Shown here in pieces: positions 11,301-21,082 of a DNA stretch of 64,000 nucleotides; the stretch's first letter is position 1; each line of letters opens with the position of its first letter. The stretch spans positions 33,333,561 to 33,397,560 of the forward strand of contig NC_088775.1 of the NCBI RefSeq assembly GCF_954871325.1, in the 5' to 3' direction. The position numbers and the translations under genes were made by a program. The DNA is from Gordionus sp. m RMFG-2023. Lineage: Eukaryota > Nematomorpha > Gordioida > Chordodea > Parachordodidae. The notes under the pieces were generated by a model. The model searched no databases and was not told where the DNA came from. It saw only the letters and a list, made by a program, of their open reading frames with translations.

Positions 11301-14300
11301 TAGGCCGGGCCTGAGCCTAAAAATTACTGTGGGCCTGAACTGGGCTTGATCAAAAAATTAAGACCTACGAAGGTCTCTATCTGGTTCCGGCTGACTGACC
11401 ACATGGTTATACAGATATCTAAGCAAGCCATAATTATATATAAAATATTTTAAGGCTGGAAGCATGAAAGTTAATTTTTGATTGTTTCTGTGCACGTGCT
11501 TTTTTTAATTTTTGTATTTTATATGCGCGATTAAAATAAAATAACCCAGGAGTTGATATAGTCGTTCATTGTCCCATTAATGACCTTTATTATTTATGCA
11601 TCGTTGCTAAATGATTGTAATGCATCTCGAAACATTCATCCACAAGTTTTAATTGTATTGTTTCAGTTATTAAATGGAAAATCACGAACTTCTAGAGGGA
11701 GGGGGAAGAGCGGGTGAAATATCAAATTTTGGAATATTTTCAAATGAATTAGGAAATTTCAATCATATTATTAGTAAAAAACAAAAATTAAAGTTATTTT
11801 ACTCACTGCAAGGAAGTTACAATCGTATTTGTTAGGACTGTGCCGATAATAAAGATCAGATCGGGTTTAGATACTTTTTTAATAACCTGTTTGATTTGAT
11901 ATTTTTTTTATTGTATTGAGTTATTTTATGATTTATCAACCAAAATTCATTTTATTTTTATTTAGAAAAATCAAATTATTTTAAAAGATAGAGTAATTAA
12001 AAATTTGAAAAGAATTTAAACATATCTTATGAATTACATTCAGATAGTGTTGTATAACGGTTCGATTTGGTTTATGTTTAAAACGGTAAACTCGATATTT
12101 TAACTCAAAGTAAATTACTCATGTGAAGGAAAGGTCTGGACATTTATTGGTAAATTTTCGAGGCAGGTAATTGTGTTTTAGCTTATTTAGCCCTTTTTTA
12201 AAAATCGTCTATCGAGCCGTACAACACTACATTCAAGCCATAGACATTTTTTGGAGAATAAAATAAACTAAATTCATTCGTAAAAGTTAGTTGGTTTTTT
12301 TATGACATTAGTTCAAATATAGATGGTATATAAATATCAATATGATTATCGGTTGGGTTTTGAAGTAATATCGGAAAATATCAGATCGGTGAAAAATTAG
12401 CCATGGTATTTGTTAATATAATTTATTTGTTAAAATTTTATTGAATAATTTTTGAAAATTTAGCAAGAGAATTTTATTATAAATGAATATTACTGTCGAT
12501 GATTGAAGAATTTTTTTCCCCAAGAAAATTGAAAAATTATCTATGAATATTCTTTTCTTTTTTTTGTGAAAATTTTGGACCCCTTAACTACCTTGAAACC
12601 TTTTCTTTACATGGCAGTTTCTCCAAAATTAATCTTATATAGAGATATCATACATTTTTAGATTGTTCCCTTAAGATTGAAACGTAAATATAGATATATA
12701 TAGTACACTTACACTGTATTTTAAGCGAGTTCTAATCATCGATTAAAAAATCTTATTTAGAATTTGTATTTAATAATAAACAACTTTAAAAAAATATATA
12801 TACTATTTGCTTTTTTGACATGAATTGATATAATCTTATTTCAAATATGTAAGGTTGCAATGGATCAGTTTGAAAAGGAGAAGAAGATACGAGAAGGTTT
12901 CAAAAAAATGGTCCTGGCTAAATCTCGGGCTTCAAGTAGGGCGGGTGAATTTTTAATACCCGTTTACATATCACACGATTTGGTTCAAGGTTTTTACTTA
13001 TATATTCTAAATTCGATTTAGTAGAAGAACGAAATAACGTTAATAATATAACATATTATTAATTAAAGATTTTATAAATTTAGAAAAGTAATATTTTTAA
13101 TATGCGATTTAATAAAATGCCCCAGATTAGATTTAGGTAAACATATATTTGGTTTTGAATATCTATAATAAATCAATATACCCTATCAAACGAAATAAGA
13201 TATCAAACTCAACCACATAACGACCTCTGAAAGCGATAATGTGAGCTGCGACACTAATAAAAATATCAAAAGCACCAATAATGGTATAGTAGACCAGTCG
13301 GGACCTAATTTTTTGCTCCTCAAGGTTTCTTCAAAAATGACTGCCCGCGATATAGTAATCACTTGTCTTTCAACCCCAAATACCGAAACCGGCTCTGAAA
13401 CAGGGAGGGATCGAATATCTGAAGAAGAAACCGGCACAGACTTCAAAATACGCCTTAACGCTATCCTCGCCGCTTTACCCGCTGCCCCTCACAATGTCAA
13501 AAGAAACCGATCTAGCACCATTGATTCTCAGTCTACGTCGGATATCGGTTTGATGCTATATTAAAATTCATAATGAATATTAGGGATGTACCGATATTTT
13601 TTTATGGCATCGAGCTTTTTCCATATTTTTAAAATATCGATTATTGGCCGATATGATTAAATTTACAGATTAGATCAGATAAAATGGTGTCTTAATTTAA
13701 ATTTATTAATAATTAAGAAAATATATTTATGCATAAATTAATAACATTCTTATAGAAGTGATATTTTTTTTAAAAAACTAACTAAATAATTGAAAATGTT
13801 AAAAATATAATAAAATACATATTTTATTTTTAAAAGAATATAATAATTTTAATGCATTTAATATCGGTAGTATCTAATCGGAGGTGCCTCCAGAAAGTGT
13901 TATCTGTACACCCCTAATGAATATATAGATTCCTAATTGGTGTTGTTAAACGGCAACTCGATATTTCATCTAAAAGAAAATATTACGCAAGCCTGAAGAT
14001 TTTGCTCATAGAAGGAACAAAGGTCTAGACATTTATCATAGAAATCTCTAGACTTAGGCACTATTTTTCTGTCTAAAATATTGAGTTAGCCGTTTTAAAA
14101 AATCGGCTCAAAATGAGCCGTTTAACAACACTATTCCTAATATTATGTTGAGATTTGATCTTATATATAAACGCTTTTTTTATCCATATTTTTTAATACG
14201 AACCTTGATCGGGAATGATCAAATTTTTTTGACCATTTGTATTTATATATACAATCCATTCTTTAAACGTTTAACTTTTAAACGTAATTTTTTTAAATTG

Positions 14301-17300
14301 ACATTTAGATATTGGGTCTAATCCTTGTGTAGTGGAAAGCATAATGGGTGGCAGGCTTAGAAGACCGCTAAAACCGAATGAGATAGTCTTGGATGTGGTA
14401 CCCAAATGGACTAAATTATCCTCATTTTTCACATTTTTTAAGGTAAATTTTAAAAAAATATATTTTAGAAAGTAAAAATAAGTTTTTATATTCTTGGTTG
14501 GTGATAAATCTTAATTTGATAATAAATAATTTATGGAAGCTTATAGTTATATTATATATAATTTGTGACTGTTCCAATAAAATATTGATTTATTCTGGAG
14601 ATAAATATATATTGTCTTGGGCAAATATGTAACCCAATAACAGAAAATAAAATAAAATAAAACGTTCTTTATAATTAAAGCTTTTTATTTAGCAAACCTT
14701 CTGATTTTGCTCTTAATGTAATGAATAAACACCTCTCATCTTAAATAAATTATAAGTCCGATGTGTATCATTTTTCGAAAAATGGCAACGATGACATATC
14801 TTTTACCCCAGGTTCAAACAACCATAAATTCTACAGCGAAAATATTATAACTAATGGTAACGATAATTCAAACGTGGTTAACGATGTAATTAATTTTCAA
14901 TCGCCTACATTGATCTTGGAACTTGACGCCTGGTCCAACTTCGCCAAAAATGTAAAGCAAGCATTATTAGTTTTTTTATCCATACATTTTCAATGGTGGG
15001 AAAAAATCCCCGGATAACCCCCAAAATTATTATAAAAAATTTTTTTTTATATTCCGCTGATATAATTTTTTAAATTTGCGTAAAAATTATATTTCCTTTT
15101 TCTGATTTTTAAATTTACTAAGTTTAAAAAATATTCTCACAATTAGGATATGAAATAAACTTAACTTGGCAAAATTCTGTAATAAAATAATTTTATTTTG
15201 TTAGATAAAGGCATTCAATTATGTACATACAGAATATAATATAATAATTGTAATATTATGACACAGGCTGTCAATTAAGAAACTAAAGGATTAATTTATT
15301 ATATAACAACAAAAATACAAAATTGCTTTCATTTTATTTAATTTAATGCCAACGTGAAAATTAATCATTACTAAATTAGAAATTTTACAGAACATTAAGA
15401 AAGTAAAATATATAAACTGTAACCGATAAGTTTAATTATTACTTTTCACTCAATCCCTTTACATTTGCAATCACATATTAATTTTAAAAAATTTGCATAC
15501 TAAAAAATCCTTCCAGAGAATTGCTTCTTACGATGTCTCTTAATACCCCATAATTTTTTTTATCGAAAAAGTCGAAAATATCCCTTCCATTTTATAGCCG
15601 TCTTTAGGCATAGGTTATTTAACTTAATCGAAAAAGGCTACGCCGTTCATCATTCCACGAAAGAAACGTAGTTATCTGCCCTGTATAAGTTTTCTAGGCT
15701 TAGCTTCTGAATTATCTCTCCTGACATGATTTATTCTTTCAAATATTTTTTCGTACCTATCTAGCATTTTTAATGAATAAAGAATAAACAGCTGAGATAA
15801 AAAAGCGTTTATTATTATTCGAATGAATAATTGAAATTTTTGGAGACATAGCAAAATTTCCATCCAACATACCATGTTGGGATATTTGATTCATCCGCAA
15901 CACATGACATGACATTCCTATCTTCAGAGAAAGGCCAGTATCCAAATAATAAAAATATTGTTTGAAAATATTGTTTGAGTTTAAAGGAACACAATTTTCT
16001 CAGTCACTTATAATAGATAAATTTTTTGAAAACAATTATACTTAATACTAATACCTTCAATAACTAGGTCTTGCAAATTCAAGGTTTGTATTAACACTTA
16101 ATATTCTTTTTGCTGACTCCTCCAATAACATTTTACAACTTCTTCGGCATATATATAAAGAGGTTCTCCTAAACATCTTTATAACGCTTCTTCGTGTTAT
16201 AAGCAAGTCATTTCAGCTAGCCCATTAATATTTGTTGGATGAGAATAGACAGTTTCGGATACCGGATCTTGATTTTGAAGTATTGACATTAACATTGTTG
16301 GGCATTTGAACGAGGAATACTTTGAGCAACGCCATCTTATCTTGTTAAATATTTCTTACGGATGTTGTACATAGCCTTCAAATATAATTTTTCTAGAATG
16401 AATTTATTTAATTTTTAGTCATATTTTTTTATATTTTATGTTTTTTATATTTAAAAAATCATAGGTCACTTTTTTTTACTTGAATATATTGTAAATCCAT
16501 TATAACTAGTGTTCATAGTATTTTAATTTCAACTTATAAACAATTTTTATTGTTTTAATTAAGTAGAAATTTATACTTTAATAATGATAAGTAAATAATA
16601 TATCGTAATAGCTGTCCATGATTTAGGCACTCGTTTAACAATTTTCAATAGTGTAGTTTAGATAATTTGGTCTGTACCAATCTTATATTATGTGAAAAAA
16701 TTTTGAAAAGACTTATTTATAGATCAAGTAACAAGCAAGATAAAGTTTGAATTGAACAAAATTATTTTGATCACAACTTTGATAAAGAAAATAATTTTTT
16801 CAATTGAAAACGTGAATTCAGGGTACTTACTGAATAATTTTTGATATATGTATTTCAGAATTTTTTTCAGAAAGTAAGATAAGAAAAAGTTGATAATAAA
16901 TTTTAGTTTGGCATGGTTAGCAACAACTTTGATAAAAAAAAAATTATTTTTTACAATTTGCAAATTTTTTCACTAGGTATTTTTTTGCTGCTATAACCCG
17001 AAATATAGTCCATTGCAATTTTAACTAATATTAGACATCTTAATAAATCGTAAATAATTTATTTATTTTTCAAAAGAAACAGCCAATGACTTATCTACAA
17101 TGGGGGCAGAGGGTAAATTTCTCCCGTTTGAAATTTTAACAATTTTTTAATCCCACCCACATTTGATTTAAATCTAGTTACCCATTTATCTTATTTTTAT
17201 TAAATCGTTGGCTACCCATCCCACGAATTCTCATTTCTCTCCAATATATCAGCATAATTATTATCTTAAATCAACAAAGCCTATTGTACCATTTTCCATT

Positions 17301-17952
17301 TGTGCCGAACTATCAGTCTCTATCTTCAAATGCCCACTGATTATTTCTCCTACTCGACCTCCGTCATCTTTAACCGAATGGTCATGCCGTCGGTCCGCTA
17401 AAAAATTATCGGTTCGCCCTAAAAGATACCTCGTCGAGTTTAGTCGAGCTACTCTTTCCTTCTTTCACCCCAAAAAAAAGACTGGAACTGAGCCAATTTT
17501 CGCAGTAGATATATCAAAATTAGAACTTTATCAAGGGCTCCCTACTGGTTGCACCAATACAAATGGGGATATTCAGCCTAGGTTTAAAAATTTTTTTACC
17601 TCTACCTTTAAGCCACTTTATTTTAATCACAATCAACACTCAAACAATTTACTTTTGGATGTAAATTCTTCATAGGAATAAATTTTATTTTTTGTACAAA
17701 TATAATATAAAATTACAGTACATTTTCAATATATATATTTTAAAAAATAACATTAGGCATGGTTTTACCCTATTTTGCGATGTTAGTTCTGAAATAAATC
17801 ATCAACCTAATAGTTGCGCTAATTCTTTCACCAAAATTAGTTCTAATAATCAAGAACCAAATTATACCACCTGTTATTCCGTCACGTGCAATACTAGGGA
17901 AGAATTTGATATATGGATACACGCATTGTTTAAAACTAAATATTATCCGTGA
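7657..17952 (+). CDS. ARAP: ARAP-like ArfGAP/RhoGAP/PH protein, 3' ten exons
   Basis: ARAP proteins are animal phosphoinositide-dependent GTPase-activating proteins for Arf and Rho, acting at membranes and the actin cortex. Known order: PH-PH-ArfGAP-PH-PH-RhoGAP-RA-PH. Ten exons supply RhoGAP (exons 1-4), RA (exons 6-7) and the final PH (exons 9-10), ending at TGA. The RhoGAP has VPIILEKLINFV, the catalytic-arginine motif GIYRLNGS, then ALKRYLRNLPEALI and LASILGPGIM. The RA part has GGRLRRPLKPNEIVLDVV, a close match to the ARAP RA segment. Exon phases agree at every junction, giving 924 or 932 codons depending on one exon start. The first exon opens with a splice acceptor, so the N-terminal PH and ArfGAP exons are outside the window. 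ARHGAP20 relatives also combine RA and RhoGAP, but in the opposite order. Asn-rich insertions are unusual. Confidence 0.85.
8492..8926 (+). CDS. ARAP: ARAP exon 2: RhoGAP arginine-finger region
   Basis: Acceptor TTGGATAG, donor GTAAAT. It opens GLETKGIYRLNGS, with the Arg of GIYR in the catalytic-finger position, then a helix (KIETLMNHL). About 40 Asn/Ser/Thr-rich residues with no counterpart in typical RhoGAPs follow. The fold then resumes with SEHDVANALKRYLRNLPEAL, the conserved D-x-H-x-V-A-x-x-L-K-x-Y-L-R-x-L-P-E motif. A second polar stretch leads to the donor. Phase 2 in, phase 1 out. Confidence 0.85.
9331..9438 (+). CDS. ARAP: ARAP exon 3: RhoGAP middle helices
   Basis: Reads KIKAYKSILSS then LMPELNYSTLRRLL, matching the RhoGAP segment Y-K-x-(I/L)-(I/L)-x-x-L-P-x-x-N-x-x-T-L-x-x-L-(I/L). 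Donor GTTAAT. Two acceptors in the same frame are possible: AATAAG giving the start used here, or GCAAG giving 9355. Both keep phase. Too short to appear as a long open frame; it was found because the domain was missing this block. Confidence 0.75.
10477..10667 (+). CDS. ARAP: ARAP exon 4: RhoGAP C-terminal part
   Basis: Acceptor TGTAAG, donor GTAAAA. Codes HLYYVSLHESKNNMSVQNLASILGPGIM in blocks matching the RhoGAP H-L-x-x-V-x-x-x-x-x-x-N-x-M-x-x-x-N-L-A-x-x-(F/L)-G-P motif. A helix with LCDLIANYCPIFD ends the domain. It joins exon 3 in the correct phase (L-G-H-L) and ends in phase 0. Confidence 0.88.
10957..11379. mobile_element. MITE with 18-bp terminal inverted repeats (TAGAGACCTTC type)
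   Basis: Left end CAGAGACCTTCATGGGTC; the right end read on the other strand is TAGAGACCTTCGTAGGTC, 15 of 18 matching. GC-rich islands lie just inside both ends. No coding capacity. Size and termini suggest a non-autonomous hAT element, but I could not match an 8-bp target duplication. It lies in the intron between ARAP exons 4 and 5. Confidence 0.55.
12045..12229. mobile_element. hAT-type MITE, TAGTGTTG family
   Basis: 185-bp non-coding element in an ARAP intron. Ends TAGTGTTGTATAACGG and CCGTACAACACTA are inverted repeats. Flanks CATTCAGA and CATTCAAG agree at six of eight positions, an eroded 8-bp target duplication. Same terminal family as the elements at 13938 and 30187. Confidence 0.65.
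12854..12944 (+). CDS. ARAP: ARAP exon 5: RhoGAP-RA linker helix
   Basis: Acceptor TATGTAAG, donor GTGAAT. Codes 30 residues beginning VAMDQFEKEKKIREGFKKM, a charged helix as expected between RhoGAP and RA. It keeps phase with exon 4 (0) and exon 6 (1). Found from the open frame and splice sites rather than from length. Confidence 0.75.
13200..13547 (+). CDS. ARAP: ARAP exon 6: first half of the RA domain
   Basis: Acceptor AAATAAG, donor GTTTGA. Starts DIKLNHITTSESDN, then FLLLKVSSKMTARDIVITCL, resembling the beta-strand and M-T-A-x-(E/D)-(L/I/V) helix start of ARAP Ras-associating domains. A polar acidic loop and an Ala/Pro-rich stretch (NAILAALPAAPHN) follow. Phase 1 in and phase 1 out, fitting both neighbours. 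Confidence 0.8.
13581..13916. mobile_element. hAT-type MITE with perfect 8-bp target duplication ATGAATAT
   Basis: 336-bp non-coding element in ARAP intron 6. Ends TAGGGATGTACCGATA and TATCTGTACACCCCTA are imperfect inverted repeats. ATGAATAT directly precedes and follows it. An 8-bp duplication with T/CAG-type ends is the hAT signature. Confidence 0.85.
13938..14133. mobile_element. hAT-type MITE, TAGTGTTG family, perfect target duplication TTCCTAAT
   Basis: 196-bp non-coding element 21 bp after the end of the previous MITE, in the same ARAP intron. Left end TGGTGTTGTTAAACGGC, right end GCCGTTTAACAACACTA: clear inverted repeats. Flanked on both sides by TTCCTAAT. The inner right end has a small AAATCGGCTC/GAGCCG palindrome. 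Confidence 0.88.
14309..14442 (+). CDS. ARAP: ARAP exon 7: second half of the RA domain
   Basis: Acceptor ACATTTAG, donor GTAAAT. The peptide VVESIMGGRLRRPLKPNEIV aligns with the ARAP RA segment V-I-E-N-G-E-L-E-R-P-L-H-P-K-E. The next residues, LDVVPKWTKL, match its L-x-x-x-x-x-W helix. This exon gives the strongest single indication that the gene is ARAP rather than another RhoGAP. Phase 1 in, phase 0 out. Confidence 0.88.
14757..14951 (+). CDS. ARAP: ARAP exon 8: RA-PH linker, Asn-rich
   Basis: Acceptor TTATAAG, donor GTAAAG, 65 codons, phase 0 both sides. Begins SDVYHFSKNGNDDISFTPG, continues Asn/Ser-rich, and ends in a hydrophobic block LILELDAWSNFAKN. No domain recognised; it sits where the RA-PH linker belongs. 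The frame continues past the donor, so the 3' boundary is inferred from phase and the downstream exon. Confidence 0.65.
14952..17177. other. ARAP intron 8, AT-rich, with a decayed open-frame remnant
   Basis: 2.2 kb without a supported host exon. On the minus strand 15600-15945 pieces such as MLDGNFAMSPKISIIH followed by LKMLDRYEKIFERI recall the D-G-T-F-K and Y-x-x-(I/M)-F segments of Mutator-like transposases. The match is weak, so I do not annotate a transposon there. Confidence 0.35.
17178..17581 (+). CDS. ARAP: ARAP exon 9: C-terminal PH domain, first part
   Basis: Acceptor AAATCTAG, donor GTTTAA, phase 0 in and 2 out. The first 65 residues are low-complexity Pro/Ser/Thr-rich linker. Then KKLSVRPKRYLVEFSRATLS begins a PH fold (strand with K-R-Y-x-x-x, then L-S-F-F). 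FAVDISKLELYQG follows, the usual PH strand pair ending in Y-x-G. This is the last PH domain of an ARAP. Confidence 0.8.
17757..17952 (+). CDS. ARAP: ARAP exon 10: PH C-terminal strand, helix and stop
   Basis: Acceptor ACATTAG, ends at TGA. Codes HGFTLFCD, a polar loop, then YSVTCNTREEFDIWIHALFK. That is the final PH strand and C-terminal helix with its invariant Trp (E-E-x-x-x-W-I). The protein stops 11 residues after the Trp. Joins exon 9 by completing an Arg codon. Confidence 0.85.
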
Positions 17953-19797
17953 AATGCCCATTAGTTATACACACTATCGCTTTAAAATTGGAATGCACTA
18001 TTTATTTTTTTATTATTTAAGTTTTTACAATTTTGTAATTTAAAAAATTACATGAATTTATAAAATCCATTAATTTATTGTTGATTTTATAATGCGTTAT
18101 TTTTTTTTAAATTATATATAGAGGAAGCTTTCGTAATAACAATTTTTATAAAATTTTTTGATATAATTGATATTTTATCTATGAAGTTACTTAAAATTTT
18201 AAACCCAATTTTTAAGCACTCCAAAACGAAAAGATAATATAATAATTATTCATATTTTAATACAAGGGTAATCAAACCTAAATTTAAGATGTACTTTATA
18301 TTAAATAGTCTCATTAAAAAGTGTCACGCTTTTAGTGATTCTAAAATGGTGTTATTTTTTTAAAATATATATATTTATTTAATTAATGTATATTATGAAG
18401 TATTTATTCTTATAATTTTATTTTTTATATTTTAAACTTTTTTTAATTGCTATGAAGGCAACCCATTTTAATATGCTGTTAATAAGAAGTCATGCATAAT
18501 ATTGTGGCTTACTTTTAGGTAAAAACTGAATTATTATATTTACCAATTTCTCCATATTTGTTAAACTGGGAAAAAATATATTTTTTATATAATTTGTTGT
18601 ATTTAGAATGTTTTACCTATATTATATTTATTATATCATGTATTCCAATTATTTATATTGTTGATTATTTATTTTTAAAGTTCTCTTTTTTAATTTAAAA
18701 ACAATAAATTAGAATTTTTTTTAAGAATAGTAATAAATTTTTAAATTATCTAATAAAATTAAAATTTGATTAATATGGTAAAGAAAATTTTTATGTATTA
18801 TGTTATAAAAAATATCAAATATTCATGCTTTACATTTTGTAAGCTGAACTTTTTAATATACCTTAAGAATATAAAATAAATTATAGGAAAATTTTATATT
18901 ACTAACTAAATGATGAATTGGGCAATAGATCAAAAATAAGTTTTTCTCCTTTATAATATCCTGAGCTTAATATATTTATTGAATCATTTATTTCATACAG
19001 ATATGAAAAATAGGTTCGCAAAATTTAGAATTGTCTCATCCTGACTATTTTATGAATTGGCATATTTAAATTTTTTCTGAATTTTTACCAATAGATTATA
19101 TAAGTAAATGTTTAAAGTAGTTGAAGCTTAGGGGCTCGGACAAGAATATCTTATACTTTCACAATAATTCATTCGTGATAATGCTTCTACCAGAAACATG
19201 TTTGATAGAATAGATGTTACACGCTTAGTAATACAATTTATTGCTATATAATTCTTAATAAAAAACAATATTACATTAAAAATTGGAATTTATTATATAA
19301 CGGTATTTTTTATAACATAAATTGTTTAAAAAAATTAAAAATATATAAAGGACCAATAGAAACTCGATATAAATCATAATATAAAATCAAGGACATTCTA
19401 AAAAAAGTCTTAGTTTTGCGATATTTAAAAAAATATTGTATTTTTAAACCTAATATTATGCGAAATAAAATGAGAGATTATTAAAATGTAAGGTTAAAAG
19501 TAAAAGAGTCCGTTAATAATAGGACAAATTACGATATTTGTGACATGAATTTGCAATCAATAAAATATTCAAGTGCTTTTAAAGTCAAAACGAATAAATT
19601 AAATATAAATAAGTTGTAATACTATAGTTTTCATACTTGCTCTTCGAGGAAAGGGTATGAGAATTAATAAAAAAATATATATAAATTAATTTATCGATTT
19701 ATTTGATAAAACAATATATAACAGCTTGTAAAATATTGGTTTATAACATATATATATAACAAATTTACTTGAATTTAAAATGTAATTCCGGGATAAA
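17953..19797. other. 3' spacer between convergent ARAP and SUCO genes
   Basis: Extremely AT-rich, no open frame of interest, no RNA gene seen. It must include the ARAP 3' UTR and polyadenylation site; none of the many AT-rich words stands out enough to call one. Confidence 0.5.
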
Positions 19798-19805
19798 ATA
19801 TAAAC

Positions 19806-20154
19806 TAGAGATCTGCGTTTGGGCCGGGCCTCTATTTCTATTTAAAATCGGGTTCGGGCCGGGCCTAATATTTTTAAAAAAATTTCGGGCCGGGTAGGGT
19901 CGGACTTTGGAAATTATATTAAATTTATCAATTTTATATTGAATTTTATGTAAAATAAAAATTTTTGATTTAATTTATTGAAACTACATATGTCTTTTAT
20001 TTTAAGTAATTATAAAAATTATTCTATATTTAAATAAATTCGGGCCTGGCCAGGCCGGTAAATTTTTTTAAAATAAATTTCGGGCTGAGCCAGCAAAACT
20101 TTTTAAAAAAATTTAGGGCCAGGCTTGAAAAATTAGGCCCGATGCAGATCACTA
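19806..20154. mobile_element. hAT-type MITE, TAGAGATCTGC family, perfect target duplication ATATAAAC
   Basis: 349-bp non-coding element. Left end TAGAGATCTGCGTTTGGGCC, right end GGCCCGATGCAGATCACTA: inverted repeats. Both ends carry GC-rich CGGGCCGGGCC-type islands around an AT-rich core. ATATAAAC flanks it on both sides. A second copy in opposite orientation is at 37592. Confidence 0.9.
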
Positions 20155-20656
20155 ATATAAACCTTAAAAAACATTTAAAAACTAGCTATTATGGAAAAGG
20201 ATTTTTCAAAGATTATCAATAAATTTAAACAATGATTCAAATAAATTTAAAAAATAATAGTGTTTTAGATAAGAAGAAAAACTAGATTGATTTGTCGCAA
20301 GTTAAATCATGTATTTACTTCAATCACCAATTAAAATGTTATGAAAGATAAAACTTGAAAAATTTATATATAATTTTGATATTTAAATAGAGAATATAAA
20401 ATATCATTTTTGGGATTACAATTGCACAATATTATTCCATAATGGAGAAAAGGGAGTCCCAAAATGTTTATTGATTATTGCTTTCTCAGAAGACTTAAGT
20501 TCAAGAAGAAAATAGCAAGGGAAGACAATTAATAATGTATGATAAAATTAATCCTTAATTTTTAAATAACTTACGACTTCGTTGTCGAAAAAATAAATAT
20601 CCTAGCACCTTTAGAGAAACTTATTTTTCGAATCTTCCCCAAAATTCAATTTTCTT
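20155..20656. other. AT-rich spacer downstream of SUCO
   Basis: Contains one arm of the MITE duplication and the presumed SUCO 3' UTR on the minus strand. No gene or clear polyadenylation signal identified. Confidence 0.45.
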
Positions 20657-21082
20657 TTAAGGCAACTTTATAGGGCCCTTTTTGAAAAATTTCGCGTTAT
20701 CAAAAAGGCTGTAATAAAAGCCTTCGTTTTTCGAGGAATTATCCGTGGTTGTCTTTCCGACGTCACCATTGCACGTCGAGCTCATGTGAGAATTTTTGTC
20801 GTGATTACAATTGTTTTTAATATTATCGTTATTGAATTTTGAACGGGGTTTACCGTTTTCCAACTTTATATAAGGTTTTTCGGGTAAGTTATAAATGGAC
20901 CCTTTTTCCACCCCGATATTTGACCAGGGGTAGTTAGGATTGTTCCATCTGACCGAATTCGAGTCTTTGTTACGAGTCGAAAAACTCTCAAGGTTGAAAT
21001 CGCGGGTTAGAATGAGAATTTTGTGGGCCATCAAGGAGTTGTAGTCGGAAGCCTTGTTACTCTTTTTGCGTTTCTTTTTCTT
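20657..21082 (-). CDS. SUCO: SUCO exon 12: cytosolic tail and stop
   Basis: Acceptor TGTTATTAG, 141 codons and a stop. Starts with a basic run [17 protein letters not shown], then a polar Asn/Ser/Lys-rich tail ending GPIKLP. SUCO proteins have a cytosolic tail with Lys-rich stretches after the membrane segment; beyond that the tail is not conserved enough to match. Confidence 0.78.
   Translation of the reverse strand, partial: KKKKRKKSNKASDYNSLMAHKILILTRDFNLESFSTRNKDSNSVRWNNPNYPWSNIGVEKGSIYNLPEKPYIKLENGKPRSKFNNDNIKNNCNHDKNSHMSSTCNGDVGKTTTDNSSKNEGFYYSLFDNAKFFKKGPIKLP

Noticed and set aside
13186-13446. 86-codon minus-strand frame with hydrophobic C terminus
   Set aside because: Antisense shadow of the ARAP RA exon.
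15600-16330. Possible Mutator-like transposase remnant
   Set aside because: Two short weak matches in shifting frames; not enough to name a family as a feature.
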